Shown piece after piece: positions 1 to 9,479 of a DNA stretch of 64,000 nt (position 1 is the first letter of the stretch; each line of letters begins with the position of its first letter). Source of the DNA: Gimesia aquarii (GTDB lineage Bacteria; Planctomycetota; Planctomycetia; Planctomycetales; Planctomycetaceae); NCBI RefSeq assembly GCF_007748175.1, contig NZ_CP037422.1, forward strand, positions 3,354,020 to 3,418,019. The letters run 5' to 3'. The notes under the pieces were generated by a model. The model was given only the letters and a program-made list of their open reading frames with translations, had not been told where the DNA came from and did not search any database. The translations under genes were made by a program, and so were the position numbers.

Positions 1-274
1 CTTTTGTATTAACCTGATTCTATAAGTGTATATTTATTCTAAACTTACAACAAAACACAACTTAATGGCAAACTCTCTCCTTTCTCTTACTGTTTTGCTG
101 GAGTAGACTTATTAAAATGTGTGAGAAACTAAATTCCTACCCTGAATTTCAGTCTGGCATTAATTAAGGTTTTCACTGATTTCAGCATAGCGAAATTCAA
201 AATTTCATGTCATTATTTCCATCTTTGTCATCTTTTTTGTTTCATAATCTTGGGAGGTACATACAGTATTTCTG
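1..274. other. AT-rich non-coding stretch upstream of phoH
   Basis: No open frame of note, RNA gene or repeat is recognised here. A GGGAGG purine run near 251-257 lies about 18 bases before the phoH ATG, too far for an ordinary ribosome binding site, and no in-frame ATG/GTG/TTG sits closer to it. The window edge may cut an upstream gene's control region. Confidence 0.5.
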
Positions 275-1240
275 ATGTCAGAAGCCACACTTTCTTTTTC
301 AGATCCTGACCATATTCCAATCCTCTTGGGGACTCACGATTGTCATATCAGACAAATTCAGGATGCACTAGGCGTCAATGTTGTTCATCGCGAAGATGAA
401 CTTCGAATTATCGGCGATGATTCTAACCTCCAAAGATCACTCCGAATATTCTCGGAACTCAAAGCGATTATCGAAAACACAGGACAACTCAAAACTGAGC
501 AAGTTGAGACCGCACTTTCTAACGGCAGCACCGTAAGTAAACAAACCAAGCAAAATCCTATTGCCACTCCTTCTTCCATTGACCTCTTCGAGAAAACGAA
601 AAAAGTTCATCCAAGAACACCGGGGCAATCTGAGTACATTAAATCGATTGGAGAACACGATCTTGTATTCTGCACAGGACCTGCTGGCTGCGGAAAAACG
701 TTCCTGGCAGTTGCGATGGCCATTCACGCCTTAAGAACCGAACAAGTTCGTAAAATTGTACTGGTTCGACCTGCCGTTGAAGCGGGAGAAAAATTAGGGT
801 TCCTGCCTGGCGATATGTTGGCAAAAGTCAATCCTTTTTTACGCCCCCTCCTGGATGCATTAGGAAGCTTGCTCGATTATGAGCAAGTCAATCGTTATAT
901 GGATAATGATATTGTCGAAGTTGTGCCCTTAGCTTTTATGCGCGGACGAACCCTCGACAATACCTTTATCATTATGGATGAAGCACAAAACACAACAATC
1001 ACCCAGATGAAGATGTTTTTAACAAGGATGGGTATGGGTTCGAAAATTGTGGTCACTGGAGATACTTCACAAATTGACTTACCCCCTGACATTTCCTGTG
1101 GCATGACCGATGCCATGAATCGCTTGCGAAATATTAAAGGTGTAGGAACAGTACAATTAAAAAATGAAGATATTGTCAGACACAGATTAGTTGGTGAAAT
1201 TGTAAAAGCTTACCAAAACGAAGATTCGTTGGGGCACTAA
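275..1240 (+). CDS. PhoH-like (YbeZ-type) ATPase
   Basis: A 321-residue PhoH/YbeZ family P-loop NTPase, cytoplasmic, thought in this family to act with YbeY and RNases in rRNA/RNA processing. Residues 1-70 form a KH-like nucleic-acid-binding head typical of the long PhoH form. The Walker A motif GPAGCGKT is at 135-142 and the Walker B segment FIIMDEAQN at 231-239. Length matches the family. The ATG at 275 is used although the obvious purine-rich ribosome site is unusually far upstream. It is followed after 52 bases by the 7TM-HD gene and then ybeY, an order also seen in Gram-positive bacteria (phoH-yqfF-ybeY), which supports co-function in RNA metabolism and membrane signalling. Confidence 0.93.
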   Translation: MSEATLSFSDPDHIPILLGTHDCHIRQIQDALGVNVVHREDELRIIGDDSNLQRSLRIFSELKAIIENTGQLKTEQVETALSNGSTVSKQTKQNPIATPSSIDLFEKTKKVHPRTPGQSEYIKSIGEHDLVFCTGPAGCGKTFLAVAMAIHALRTEQVRKIVLVRPAVEAGEKLGFLPGDMLAKVNPFLRPLLDALGSLLDYEQVNRYMDNDIVEVVPLAFMRGRTLDNTFIIMDEAQNTTITQMKMFLTRMGMGSKIVVTGDTSQIDLPPDISCGMTDAMNRLRNIKGVGTVQLKNEDIVRHRLVGEIVKAYQNEDSLGH

Positions 1241-1292
1241 TCCTCATTCAAATTCCTTTTTTCTAAAACCATTCTCATTCCAGGTCGTATCA

Positions 1293-3614
1293 ATGGCTTT
1301 TTTTGGTTCTAAAAAATCCCGAACTGCACTTGCTGCCAGTTTGCGCGATTCTTCCAAATTAAGTTCGAGGCTGCGCGACTTACTGAGTGATCGAGGCACG
1401 TTTTCGCGTTTGGCTGCTTGTCTGTTAGCGATCGCAATTTTAATGATCGCCGTTGAAAGCTGGAAAGCTCCTTTTCCTTACCGTCTCGGAGAGTTTTCAG
1501 AACACGGTATTCTAGCCAATACATCCTTCAAAGTTGCTAATCCAATCGAAACAGATCGGGAACGCACGCAAAAAGAATCCGCTGTGCCGTACTCTTTCAA
1601 TCAGCAACCAGAAATGATCGAAAAACTACCATTGCTGCTCAGAGAAGATTTGATCGCAATTGCGAAAGCCAAATCATTGGACGATTTGGATATCGATACA
1701 AAAGCAGAATTAGGTTTAACTTCATCCAGACGTCTAGAACAATTTATCGATCAGTTTCCAGAAGAGTCCGAACAGACATTCGCAGAGCTAAAATCAGTCG
1801 TGAGTAGCCCTGATTCCAATGATACAAAAAAAATTGATGAAATTGTTGCTGACTTTAAAAAGTTAATCTCACCACTTCTGACTTACGGTATTGTAAATGA
1901 AAACGAACTCACGAAAAATGAAATTCGTGCTGACGATGCCATTGCAATCATTAATGAAAGTAATGATTCACGACGCATAGTAACCACATTTGACATTCGC
2001 CTCACGAATCAACTTTCCGAAAATGGTGTCATTGGAAGAGAGTGGAAAAAATATCCCAAATTAGCCCCTATTTCTGCAATCCTTTCGCACTGGCTCCTCT
2101 TTCAAGCACCAACCACACTCGTCTATGACGCAACAAAAACATTAGATCAGCGAAAACAGGCTCGTATGCAGGTGGCTGAAATTTTCGATACATTTCAACG
2201 GGGAACGATTCTGGTTGAACCGGGGCAAATGATTGAAGATACACAACTTGTATTGCTGTATGCAGAATATGAAGCAAAAGAACTGACTGTTCCAACCTAT
2301 GAACGCGTTATCCGAGTCGCCATTATCTTTCTCATGCTCGTGGTTCTCGCCGTCTTAAATGGATACCACCTGCTACACAACAAAAAAGATGTGGCAACAA
2401 CTGTCAGCCGTTTAAGTATTTATTTGAGTGTGATCATATTAACGGTCTTTCTGGGACGCTTGCTTTCTTATGATCCCTGGCGTGCTGAAGTCCTGCCTCT
2501 GATCGTCACAGTGATGGTTTTTGCTATCGTCTATGACCAAACGATGGCAATCCTGACCGCCTTATCTCTTTCACTCATTCTCTGTCTCTCAACAGGAGGA
2601 TCTCTGGGACATTTTGTGGTCTTAATGAGTGTTTCAGCAATCGCTGTCACTTCACTGACGACAGTCTCTTCTCGATCTACATTGATCAAAATCGGTTTTG
2701 GAATGGGGTTTACCTATTTCCTGGTTTACTGGGGAATTAATCTGATTAACAAGCAGGATCTCTCCAACGGATTTTTTGATCAACGCGTTCTGTGGGAAAG
2801 TCTGCAAGGAGCAGGGTGGTGTCTGGCAGCAGGCTATCTTGTAGCCGGAAGTCTGCCATTCATTGAATCTCTGTTTGGAGTTGTGACAGACATCAGTTTG
2901 CTGGAAATGAGCGATGTTTCACATCCTTTGCTGCAGGAATTAGTTCGTCGCGCTCCGGGAACTTACAACCACTCCATCTCCGTCGCTACGATTGGAGAAG
3001 CCGCAGCAGATAAAATCGGCGCAAATGGGCTTTTGGTACGTGTCGCTGCATACTATCACGACATAGGAAAAATGTTGAAGCCACAATATTTCATCGAAAA
3101 TATGGTTGTCGGCAGTGAAAGTCTGCATGACAATCTGGCACCTGCGATGAGTACGTTGATCATTATTGGGCATGTTAAAGATGGTGTCGACCTGGCACGT
3201 CAACACAATCTGCCTCAACCTTTAATCGACTTTATTGAGCAACACCACGGCACAACTCTTGTTGAATACTTTTTCCGGGAAGCAGAAAAGCAGGCCGATC
3301 TAAGCCCGGACCATAAGACAGACGCCGAAGAATCTTCATTTCGTTACCCAGGTCCACAACCACAGACTCGAGAAGCAGGTGTGATGATGCTGGCAGACGC
3401 CGTCGAAAGTGCCAGCCGTACGCTAAGCGATCCAACACCCAAGCGAATCAAATCTTTGGTACATTCCCTGGTAATGAAGCGTCTCCTGGATGGACAGTTC
3501 AATGAATGCTCATTAACGTTAAGCGAAATCAATATTATTGAAGATTCCCTGGTGAAATCCCTCATCGGCATTTATCACGGTCGTATTAAATATCCGGAAG
3601 AGCGTTCTGCATAA
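1293..3614 (+). CDS. 7TM-HD family phosphohydrolase (PgpH/YqfF-like)
   Basis: A 773-residue membrane protein of the 7TMR-HD family. Residue 36-55 is one hydrophobic helix, followed by a large extracytoplasmic domain (about 60-330), a bundle of several membrane helices (about 335-525), and a cytoplasmic HD domain. The HD signature YYHDIGK lies near 587-593 and a second metal-ligand segment EQHHGT near 648-653. Characterised relatives (PgpH) hydrolyse the second messenger c-di-AMP; that substrate is inferred here. It sits between phoH and ybeY with gaps of 52 and 19 bases, so an operon is likely. The ATG start is preceded by a weak AGGT purine run. No truncation is seen. Confidence 0.92.
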   Translation: MAFFGSKKSRTALAASLRDSSKLSSRLRDLLSDRGTFSRLAACLLAIAILMIAVESWKAPFPYRLGEFSEHGILANTSFKVANPIETDRERTQKESAVPYSFNQQPEMIEKLPLLLREDLIAIAKAKSLDDLDIDTKAELGLTSSRRLEQFIDQFPEESEQTFAELKSVVSSPDSNDTKKIDEIVADFKKLISPLLTYGIVNENELTKNEIRADDAIAIINESNDSRRIVTTFDIRLTNQLSENGVIGREWKKYPKLAPISAILSHWLLFQAPTTLVYDATKTLDQRKQARMQVAEIFDTFQRGTILVEPGQMIEDTQLVLLYAEYEAKELTVPTYERVIRVAIIFLMLVVLAVLNGYHLLHNKKDVATTVSRLSIYLSVIILTVFLGRLLSYDPWRAEVLPLIVTVMVFAIVYDQTMAILTALSLSLILCLSTGGSLGHFVVLMSVSAIAVTSLTTVSSRSTLIKIGFGMGFTYFLVYWGINLINKQDLSNGFFDQRVLWESLQGAGWCLAAGYLVAGSLPFIESLFGVVTDISLLEMSDVSHPLLQELVRRAPGTYNHSISVATIGEAAADKIGANGLLVRVAAYYHDIGKMLKPQYFIENMVVGSESLHDNLAPAMSTLIIIGHVKDGVDLARQHNLPQPLIDFIEQHHGTTLVEYFFREAEKQADLSPDHKTDAEESSFRYPGPQPQTREAGVMMLADAVESASRTLSDPTPKRIKSLVHSLVMKRLLDGQFNECSLTLSEINIIEDSLVKSLIGIYHGRIKYPEERSA

Positions 3615-3633
3615 TACCCGGTAGACTCACTGC

Positions 3634-4131
3634 ATGAATACACCAGACTTGTTTCAAATCAGAATCAAAAATTCACAAACTCAACTAGCAGTTGATGAAG
3701 CACTTATCCAGGAAGTTTCCAGTTATCTTCTCAAATCGGAAAAAGTAACTTTTGCTGATATCAGTCTTGCAATCGTCGACAACCCTATGATCCGTGAGTT
3801 GAATCAAAACTATCTGGAACACGATTATGACACAGATGTCTTGAGTTTTTTATTAGAATGCCAAATCGATCCCAGTAAACAAGAGGCTGACTTACGAGGC
3901 GCTGGAAAGACGATTGAAGGAGAGATTATTGTCTCGGCGGAAATGGCTGTTTCGATGTCAGAAGTTTATGATTGGTCTGCCGATCATGAACTATTACTTT
4001 ATATTATTCATGGCTTGCTCCATTTATGTGGTTATGATGACTTATCAGACGAAGAAATCCTGCTAATGCGAACGAAAGAACAACAGATTTTAAATCACTG
4101 GGGACTTACAATACCTCGACGGGAAGAGTGA
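3634..4131 (+). CDS. ybeY: Endoribonuclease YbeY (rRNA maturation factor)
   Basis: A 165-residue UPF0054/YbeY protein, a zinc-dependent single-strand endoribonuclease involved in 16S rRNA 3' maturation and ribosome quality control. The metal motif is visible at about residues 126-136 as HGLLHLCGYDD: the first two histidines match the family, but the usual third histidine (GYDH or GxDH) is replaced by aspartate. The N-terminal half contains the conserved NxxYLxxDxxTDVLSF-like segment (ligand loop). It begins 19 bases after the HD-domain gene and is followed 64 bases later by a CorC-type protein, the usual neighbourhood. It ends in TGA, showing that UGA is a normal stop in this genome. Confidence 0.93.
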   Translation: MNTPDLFQIRIKNSQTQLAVDEALIQEVSSYLLKSEKVTFADISLAIVDNPMIRELNQNYLEHDYDTDVLSFLLECQIDPSKQEADLRGAGKTIEGEIIVSAEMAVSMSEVYDWSADHELLLYIIHGLLHLCGYDDLSDEEILLMRTKEQQILNHWGLTIPRREE

Positions 4132-4195
4132 GAAATGCTAATTTTTTCATTATCACTCATTTTTGTTCCTTAAATTTTGACTATTTGCTCAATTT

Positions 4196-5506
4196 ATGAT
4201 CTCCCTGATTTTTACGGCTTTAATTTTATTCACACTGTTCTCGGGTTTGTTAGTTTTCTCACTTAGAGATTTTTCGCGAAGCCGATTAGAGGCACTCTGT
4301 GAAGAAGCAAATGTGCCGAGTCGATTCAGCGAAATTCTGAGATCCCATCCGACTATCCTGCTAGCCGCTGATTTCTCTTATCTCGCCGGCATTATATTCA
4401 TCTCAGTGATTCTCACCAGATACTATATTGAAATACCGAATGAATTCAGTTCCATTCCAGCAGGTATTCTATTTGTCATTCAAATGATCCTGGAATTAGT
4501 AATAGGGGCATTACTATTAATGACAATTCCCTGGACACTCGCACGAATTACGGGAGAACGATTCCTGCAAATATTTTGGCCGATCATTCGCTGGTTACCC
4601 TTTTTCCTTACGCCTCTGATTTGGGCATCCTGGAAGATTGATGAACTTTCACATCGATTGGCTGGTAAAGAAGAAGCAAAAAATGGTCGAGAAGCCAATA
4701 TTAGTGAAGAAATTCTGACGGTTGTCGAAGAAGGAGAACGTGGAGGAATTCTGGAAACAGGTGCCGGTAAAATGATTCAACGCGTCATGGAATTACAAGA
4801 CGAAGATGTGGCAGCCATTATGACGCAGCGAATGGATATGGAGTATATCTCCGTCAATGCAACTCTTGATGAAGCTTTGTTAAAGTTTATTGATGCAGGC
4901 CATTCACGGATACCGGTCATTGGCGAATCAACTGACGACATTGTAGGTATTCTATATGCGAGAGAACTACTAAAACAATACTCGAATGATAACCAACAAT
5001 CTAATTCACCTGATGAACTTACCATTCAAAATCTCATGTTCCAGCCATTTTATATTCCAGAAACAACGGGTATAGATTCCCTGTTACAAACAATGCAAAA
5101 AGAGCATGTGCATATGGCAATCGTCATTGACGAATATGGGGGTGTTGCAGGCTTGGTCACAATGGAAGACGTTCTTGAAGAAATTGTCGGCGATATTGTT
5201 GATGAGTTTGATGAAGAAGAAGAGCAGATGATTTTCGATCTTGGAAATGACGTCATTGAAGTTGATGCTCGTGTCCATATCGATGATTTAAATGAGCAAT
5301 TTAGCTATAATCTGCCTGAGGAAAAAGACTTTGACACAATTGGAGGATTTGTGATTACTCATGTCGGCAAAGTTCCTCAAGCGGGCGAGTCTCTTACCTG
5401 GCAACAATTACGTATCGATGTACTAGAGTCTGATGAGCGAAAAATCAGTAAACTTCGTATCGAAGTAGACCATTCTCTTGTAGAAGAAATCGACACAGAC
5501 ACTTAA
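4196..5506 (+). CDS. CNNM/CorC-type transporter-associated protein with CBS pair
   Basis: A 436-residue inner-membrane protein of the hemolysin C/CorC (CNNM) family, linked to Mg2+/Co2+ homeostasis. Four hydrophobic segments lie in the first 150 residues (about 1-22, 55-75, 88-115, 125-147), a DUF21-like region somewhat diverged from the standard form. A CBS pair follows (about 200-340), with the characteristic AIVIDEYGGVAGLVTMEDVLEE-type stretch (about 303-324; DEYGG core), then a C-terminal CorC_HlyC domain (about 350-430). It is the last gene of the phoH-ybeY cluster and runs tail to tail with dus, 15 bases apart. Ion specificity cannot be read from the sequence. Confidence 0.88.
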   Translation: MISLIFTALILFTLFSGLLVFSLRDFSRSRLEALCEEANVPSRFSEILRSHPTILLAADFSYLAGIIFISVILTRYYIEIPNEFSSIPAGILFVIQMILELVIGALLLMTIPWTLARITGERFLQIFWPIIRWLPFFLTPLIWASWKIDELSHRLAGKEEAKNGREANISEEILTVVEEGERGGILETGAGKMIQRVMELQDEDVAAIMTQRMDMEYISVNATLDEALLKFIDAGHSRIPVIGESTDDIVGILYARELLKQYSNDNQQSNSPDELTIQNLMFQPFYIPETTGIDSLLQTMQKEHVHMAIVIDEYGGVAGLVTMEDVLEEIVGDIVDEFDEEEEQMIFDLGNDVIEVDARVHIDDLNEQFSYNLPEEKDFDTIGGFVITHVGKVPQAGESLTWQQLRIDVLESDERKISKLRIEVDHSLVEEIDTDT

Positions 5507-5521
5507 GGACAAAGTCACATC

Positions 5522-6622
5522 TTACCAACGTTCAACAGGTCCACCGGGAACGGGGATATGCATCTCTGGTAGAGTTCCATCTCGGGAACCAGACACCGGA
5601 CCTTTTGCAGCAATTTTTTTTATCGCGACATTAAAAGCATTCAAATTCTGTGCACACTGAAATTCATGGCGTAATGCTGGTTTCACTCGCATCGACTTTA
5701 AATACCAGTGTCCCATTTTGCGAAACATCGGAAGAGCCCGTTCCTCTGTCGTCATCTCCAGCAAATAATGAAACTGTCGTAATAACAGTTCCAGTCGTTC
5801 ATTAAAATTACCTGGAGGAGCACACTCTCCCGTTTTCTCCCATTGGCACAGTTGACGAAAAATCCATGGATTCGCGAGTGCACCTCGACCAATCGAAACA
5901 CCTGCACAACCAGTCGTTTTTAACATATAATCTGCATCAGCAATGCTCGTAACGTCTCCATTACCAATTACGGGAATCGATTCAACAGCTTCCACAACTT
6001 GTCGAATCCCTTCGTGATTCACTGAACCACGAAAACCTTGCTCGCGCGTTCGACCATGGATGGCAACTGCAACAACCCCTACTTGTTCAAACTCTCTGGC
6101 AAAGAAGGGCGCAGTCAAATTTCTGTCGTCCCAGCCCAGGCGCATCTTGACAGTCACAGGAATTTTCACCGCTTCAACTACCGACTTCACTAACGCTACC
6201 GTCTCATCTGGACGACACATCATGCTGGCACCAGCTCCTCCTTTGACAATTCGATTGACAGGGCACCCCATATTAATATCAATCGAATCTACGCCTCGTT
6301 CTTCCAGCAATTGAGCGGCGTCGCGCATCTGTATTGGTTCATTGCCAAAGATCTGCACAGCAAAAGGAGTGTCTTCAGGGCACGTTTGAATGAGCTGAAG
6401 TGTCTTGGCACTTCCTTCCAGTAACCCGCGGGCATTGACAAGATCTGTTGTTGCTAAACCAACGCCTCCCAATTCGCGAACAATGCGCCGGAAAGGTAAA
6501 TTTGTATAGCCTGCCAGAGGGGATAGCAAATAACGCGATTCCAATTGCATTGAACCATAGCAGACAGGTGGTCGCGGATCAGGTTGTGGAGGCAAAGACG
6601 GTTTCATTAGTACTTTGAACAT
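5522..6622 (-). CDS. dusB: tRNA-dihydrouridine synthase (DusB type)
   Basis: A 366-residue FMN-dependent TIM-barrel enzyme that reduces specific uridines in tRNA. Visible motifs include SPLAGYTNLPFR near residues 34-45 (FMN loop), DINMGCPVNRIVKGGAG near 116-132 with the catalytic cysteine, VKMRLGWD, and GNGDV and GRGAL phosphate-binding loops in the C-terminal half of the barrel. An extra proline-rich 25-residue head precedes the barrel, and a second ATG five codons in is an alternative start. The gene stands alone, transcribed toward the CorC gene. A DusB assignment rather than DusA/C is favoured by the NMGCPV pattern and length but was not tested by phylogeny. Confidence 0.93.
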   Translation of the reverse strand: MFKVLMKPSLPPQPDPRPPVCYGSMQLESRYLLSPLAGYTNLPFRRIVRELGGVGLATTDLVNARGLLEGSAKTLQLIQTCPEDTPFAVQIFGNEPIQMRDAAQLLEERGVDSIDINMGCPVNRIVKGGAGASMMCRPDETVALVKSVVEAVKIPVTVKMRLGWDDRNLTAPFFAREFEQVGVVAVAIHGRTREQGFRGSVNHEGIRQVVEAVESIPVIGNGDVTSIADADYMLKTTGCAGVSIGRGALANPWIFRQLCQWEKTGECAPPGNFNERLELLLRQFHYLLEMTTEERALPMFRKMGHWYLKSMRVKPALRHEFQCAQNLNAFNVAIKKIAAKGPVSGSRDGTLPEMHIPVPGGPVERW

Positions 6623-6848
6623 AAAAAACGTAATTTAAGTTTTCAACTACATATTATCAGGCAATTTCTGGGAGGAAAATAGTGTCAGTTATCAAATCAA
6701 CGATCTCTGTGTTGCTAAATATACTTGATTTACCTCAAAAGTGAAAATAGGCGAAATACCTAAACATTTCTCATTGAAGTTTCTCTATCGATTATGCCGA
6801 TAAGGACGATATCGATTCTTTCTGGCTTCATCCTATGGGAACCGTCTG

Positions 6849-8045
6849 GTGCTGACTCGTATTTTTATATTGTTAATTTGTCTATCCAATATGACGGGGT
6901 GTGTCATCATGCAGACCTCTGTCACCAATCCCAATCCTAAGCTAAAAACAGTCGCAATCGTCCCATTTTTTAATCTCAGTCAGGAACCAGATGTAGATGG
7001 AAGACGTTTTGCACTCGCTTATTATTCCGAATTACAAAAAGTGCCCGGATTTCAAGTGTTACCATTGGGCGTTGCCGAGGTGGCGATGGTGGAACACCGA
7101 CTACAAATGAATAATCCGGATGATGTTCTCAAACTGGCTCAAGTTCTTAATGTTGACGCAGTTGTGATTGGTGCAGTCACCGATTACTCACCCTACTATC
7201 CACCACGAATTGGCATGCAGGTTTCATGGTACTCACCTCATGCTCAGGAATTTATACCTGGATTTCCTTTACTCGTTGAAGAGCGTCATGCCAAGAAATC
7301 AACCTTAAATGAACTGTTTTATTTAGATCGACTTATGGCGAAAGAGACTAGAAAAGCTAAACATGTAATGAAACGAGAGGAAAGACAAGCCTCTCACATG
7401 GAACGTAAAGCAGTCAAACAGGATAAAAAAATACAGCGAAAAATGCAGAAGCTACCTTGCCCCGATGGCTGCCCACCTGAACAGAACCTGGCTCCACCAG
7501 CATTAGAAACCGTCTTCCGAGGACAGTCCTCTGAATCCGTTGATCCATGGGATTACCACAATTCAAAAACGAGAGTGATTCAGGCTTATGCTCAGGCCAA
7601 TCAGGGAGCTCAAACAGCTGGTTCCATCATTCAAGTTCCCATGAATACTCTAGACAAAACAAAATCAAAACAACGACCGGTTATTGCCCCTAAACCACCA
7701 ATCCCCCCAAACGGACATGTAATACAGAAAGATTCTTCGGATGTGAACCAATTAGAGGAATACTGCCCGCCAGAAAAATCCTCGGAAGAGGCTGGGTTCG
7801 ACCCACGCCAACCTTTTATGTCTTACACAAGACTCTTTGATGGATCTGACGCAGCTTTAGTCGCTCATTTACGAGACTATCTGGAAGTCAGCGGAGATCG
7901 CCGTAGCGGTGGTTGGGAAGCGTATTTACATCGAAGTGAGGACTTTATTCGGTTTACATCACATTTAATGATTTTAGAGATGTTAACGCTTCATGGTGGT
8001 CAAGCTAAGCATCAGATCATCTTCAAAGTAAGAAAATACCGATAA
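6849..8045 (+). CDS. Predicted lipoprotein with CsgG/GNA1162-like domain
   Basis: A 398-residue exported protein of unknown role. Translation begins at a GTG (6849) with GGGAA eight bases upstream. The first 18 residues are a lipoprotein signal ending in MTGC, a slightly atypical lipobox. Residues 27-135 show alternating strands and helices (VAIVPFFN, then VDAVVIGAVTDYSPYYPPRIG) resembling the CsgG/LpoB/GNA1162 fold often found in envelope assembly lipoproteins. Residues 160-205 are highly charged and helical, then a low-complexity proline-rich linker leads to a C-terminal 80-residue globular part. The domain resemblance is judged by eye. No operon partner is evident except the small gene 105 bases downstream. 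Confidence 0.7.
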   Translation: MLTRIFILLICLSNMTGCVIMQTSVTNPNPKLKTVAIVPFFNLSQEPDVDGRRFALAYYSELQKVPGFQVLPLGVAEVAMVEHRLQMNNPDDVLKLAQVLNVDAVVIGAVTDYSPYYPPRIGMQVSWYSPHAQEFIPGFPLLVEERHAKKSTLNELFYLDRLMAKETRKAKHVMKREERQASHMERKAVKQDKKIQRKMQKLPCPDGCPPEQNLAPPALETVFRGQSSESVDPWDYHNSKTRVIQAYAQANQGAQTAGSIIQVPMNTLDKTKSKQRPVIAPKPPIPPNGHVIQKDSSDVNQLEEYCPPEKSSEEAGFDPRQPFMSYTRLFDGSDAALVAHLRDYLEVSGDRRSGGWEAYLHRSEDFIRFTSHLMILEMLTLHGGQAKHQIIFKVRKYR

Positions 8046-8150
8046 TCCCACCGCTCGATAGCCGATATTAACTATTGCGGTTAAACGAGCACTCCCACTC
8101 AATCCAGTCTATGACTCTAGTGCTCTGATGTAAAACAAAGGATTGCTATC

Positions 8151-8381
8151 GTGAAACAACAAATGAATGTCGTCGCATTAGTCAAAGATTCAGAACGCTA
8201 TGTGTTTCTATATGACGATGCCAGCTCTTCCCAGATGTTACAAACACTGGGACAATATGCAGCTGACAAGGAATTAAGTTTCACCTGGTATGATGCTGCT
8301 GTTATGAGTCAAAAAGTAAGAAAATTAAGACGGGAAGCAGAGTTGGAAGAACAATCAGGACGTTTACGAAAAACAGCCTGA
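8151..8381 (+). CDS. Small conserved-looking protein of unknown function
   Basis: A 76-residue soluble protein, not recognised as a named family. It begins at GTG with AAAGGA about eight bases upstream, which favours this start over the in-frame ATG four codons later. The fold is likely alpha/beta, with hydrophobic strand-like VVALVK and YVFLYDD segments, and the last 25 residues are a charged helix rich in Arg, Glu and Lys. It lies in the same orientation between the lipoprotein gene and the Xer recombinase gene, 82 bases ahead of the latter. Confidence 0.65.
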   Translation: MKQQMNVVALVKDSERYVFLYDDASSSQMLQTLGQYAADKELSFTWYDAAVMSQKVRKLRREAELEEQSGRLRKTA

Positions 8382-8463
8382 AACTCGATCATCGCATTCT
8401 AACGCAAAGAAGCCTGTCGCCCTAAACGAAGCTCATCAATAAAGAATCGATTTTTTAACTCTT

Positions 8464-9402
8464 ATGATCTCTTCGCAATCTATCAGGTCAATTGAACTGC
8501 ATGATGCAATTGACAGCTTCCTGCGATATTTACAAATTGAACGTAACGCATCTGACTTAACACTCAAATCGTATTCCGAAGATTTGGATAGTCTTGTCGA
8601 GTACCTTACTGAATATGAAGGAGTGCTATTAACTCCGGATCGCATTGGAATCAGTGAACTGCGACGCTTTGTCGCTTATTTGCATGAGTGTCAATATGAA
8701 CGAACCACGATTGCCAGGCGCTTAGCATGCCTCCGAAGTTTTTTTCGGTATTGCTGCCGCGAGGGTTATACAAAAACAAATCCGGCCAAACCATTGCGAA
8801 CTCCGCGTACCGGAAGAAAATTACCCCATTTCTTGACAACAGACCAGATTGCATCTTTGTTGGAAGCTCCTCCGGCTAATAACAAAATGGGTCTCCGAGA
8901 CCGCGCCATTTTTGAAACTCTCTATTCTGCAGGCTTGCGTGTTTCCGAATTGGTAAGTCTCAATATCAGTGACTGGGACCAACAATCCAATGTGATTCGT
9001 GTTCTGGGTAAGGGGCGAAAAGAGCGTATTGCTCCAATTGGCAGTTTTGCCGACAAAGCATTAAAACGTTGGTTAGCAGAAAGGGAAGCGAAACCGGGGG
9101 CACACCCGGATGCTGATGCACTTTTTCTGAATCGCCTTAAAACTCGTCTTACGACACGCAGTGTGGGGCGCATGTTGGAAAAATATCTGCTCCAGACTGG
9201 ACTGGACAAAAAAACGAGCCCACATACATTAAGACACAGTTTTGCAACACATCTGCTGGATGGTGGTGCAGACCTACGAAGCGTACAAGAGTTATTGGGA
9301 CATAAAAGCTTAACGACCACACAAATCTATACACACGTAAGTACGAAACGATTACGCGAAACTTACGAAAAATCTCACCCACATGCACAACGCTCAAAAT
9401 AG
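8464..9402 (+). CDS. xerC: Tyrosine recombinase XerC/XerD
   Basis: A 312-residue site-specific recombinase of the Xer type, resolving chromosome dimers at dif. The N-terminal SAM-like core-binding domain spans about residues 14-100. The catalytic domain holds the Arg of SAGLRVSEL (about 161), the lysine in the beta-hairpin GKGRKER, the [15 protein letters not shown] box (His and Arg near 252-255), the [14 protein letters not shown] box (His near 280), and the tyrosine nucleophile near 289. Spacing and length match chromosomal XerC/XerD rather than phage integrases, and no attachment sites or cargo are nearby. XerC is preferred over XerD from the N-terminal [12 protein letters not shown] segment, with modest confidence. 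Confidence 0.9.
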   Translation: MISSQSIRSIELHDAIDSFLRYLQIERNASDLTLKSYSEDLDSLVEYLTEYEGVLLTPDRIGISELRRFVAYLHECQYERTTIARRLACLRSFFRYCCREGYTKTNPAKPLRTPRTGRKLPHFLTTDQIASLLEAPPANNKMGLRDRAIFETLYSAGLRVSELVSLNISDWDQQSNVIRVLGKGRKERIAPIGSFADKALKRWLAEREAKPGAHPDADALFLNRLKTRLTTRSVGRMLEKYLLQTGLDKKTSPHTLRHSFATHLLDGGADLRSVQELLGHKSLTTTQIYTHVSTKRLRETYEKSHPHAQRSK

Positions 9403-9479
9403 AAGCTCTTCTTTTGAATCTGACAAATAAAAGTTTTAATTTGCCATATTCTTGCCGATGAATGAAATGGATCTGCCAT

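Noticed and set aside
8464-9402. The tyrosine recombinase as marker of an integrated element
   Set aside because: Length and motifs fit housekeeping XerC/XerD; no attachment repeats, tRNA gene or cargo genes flank it.
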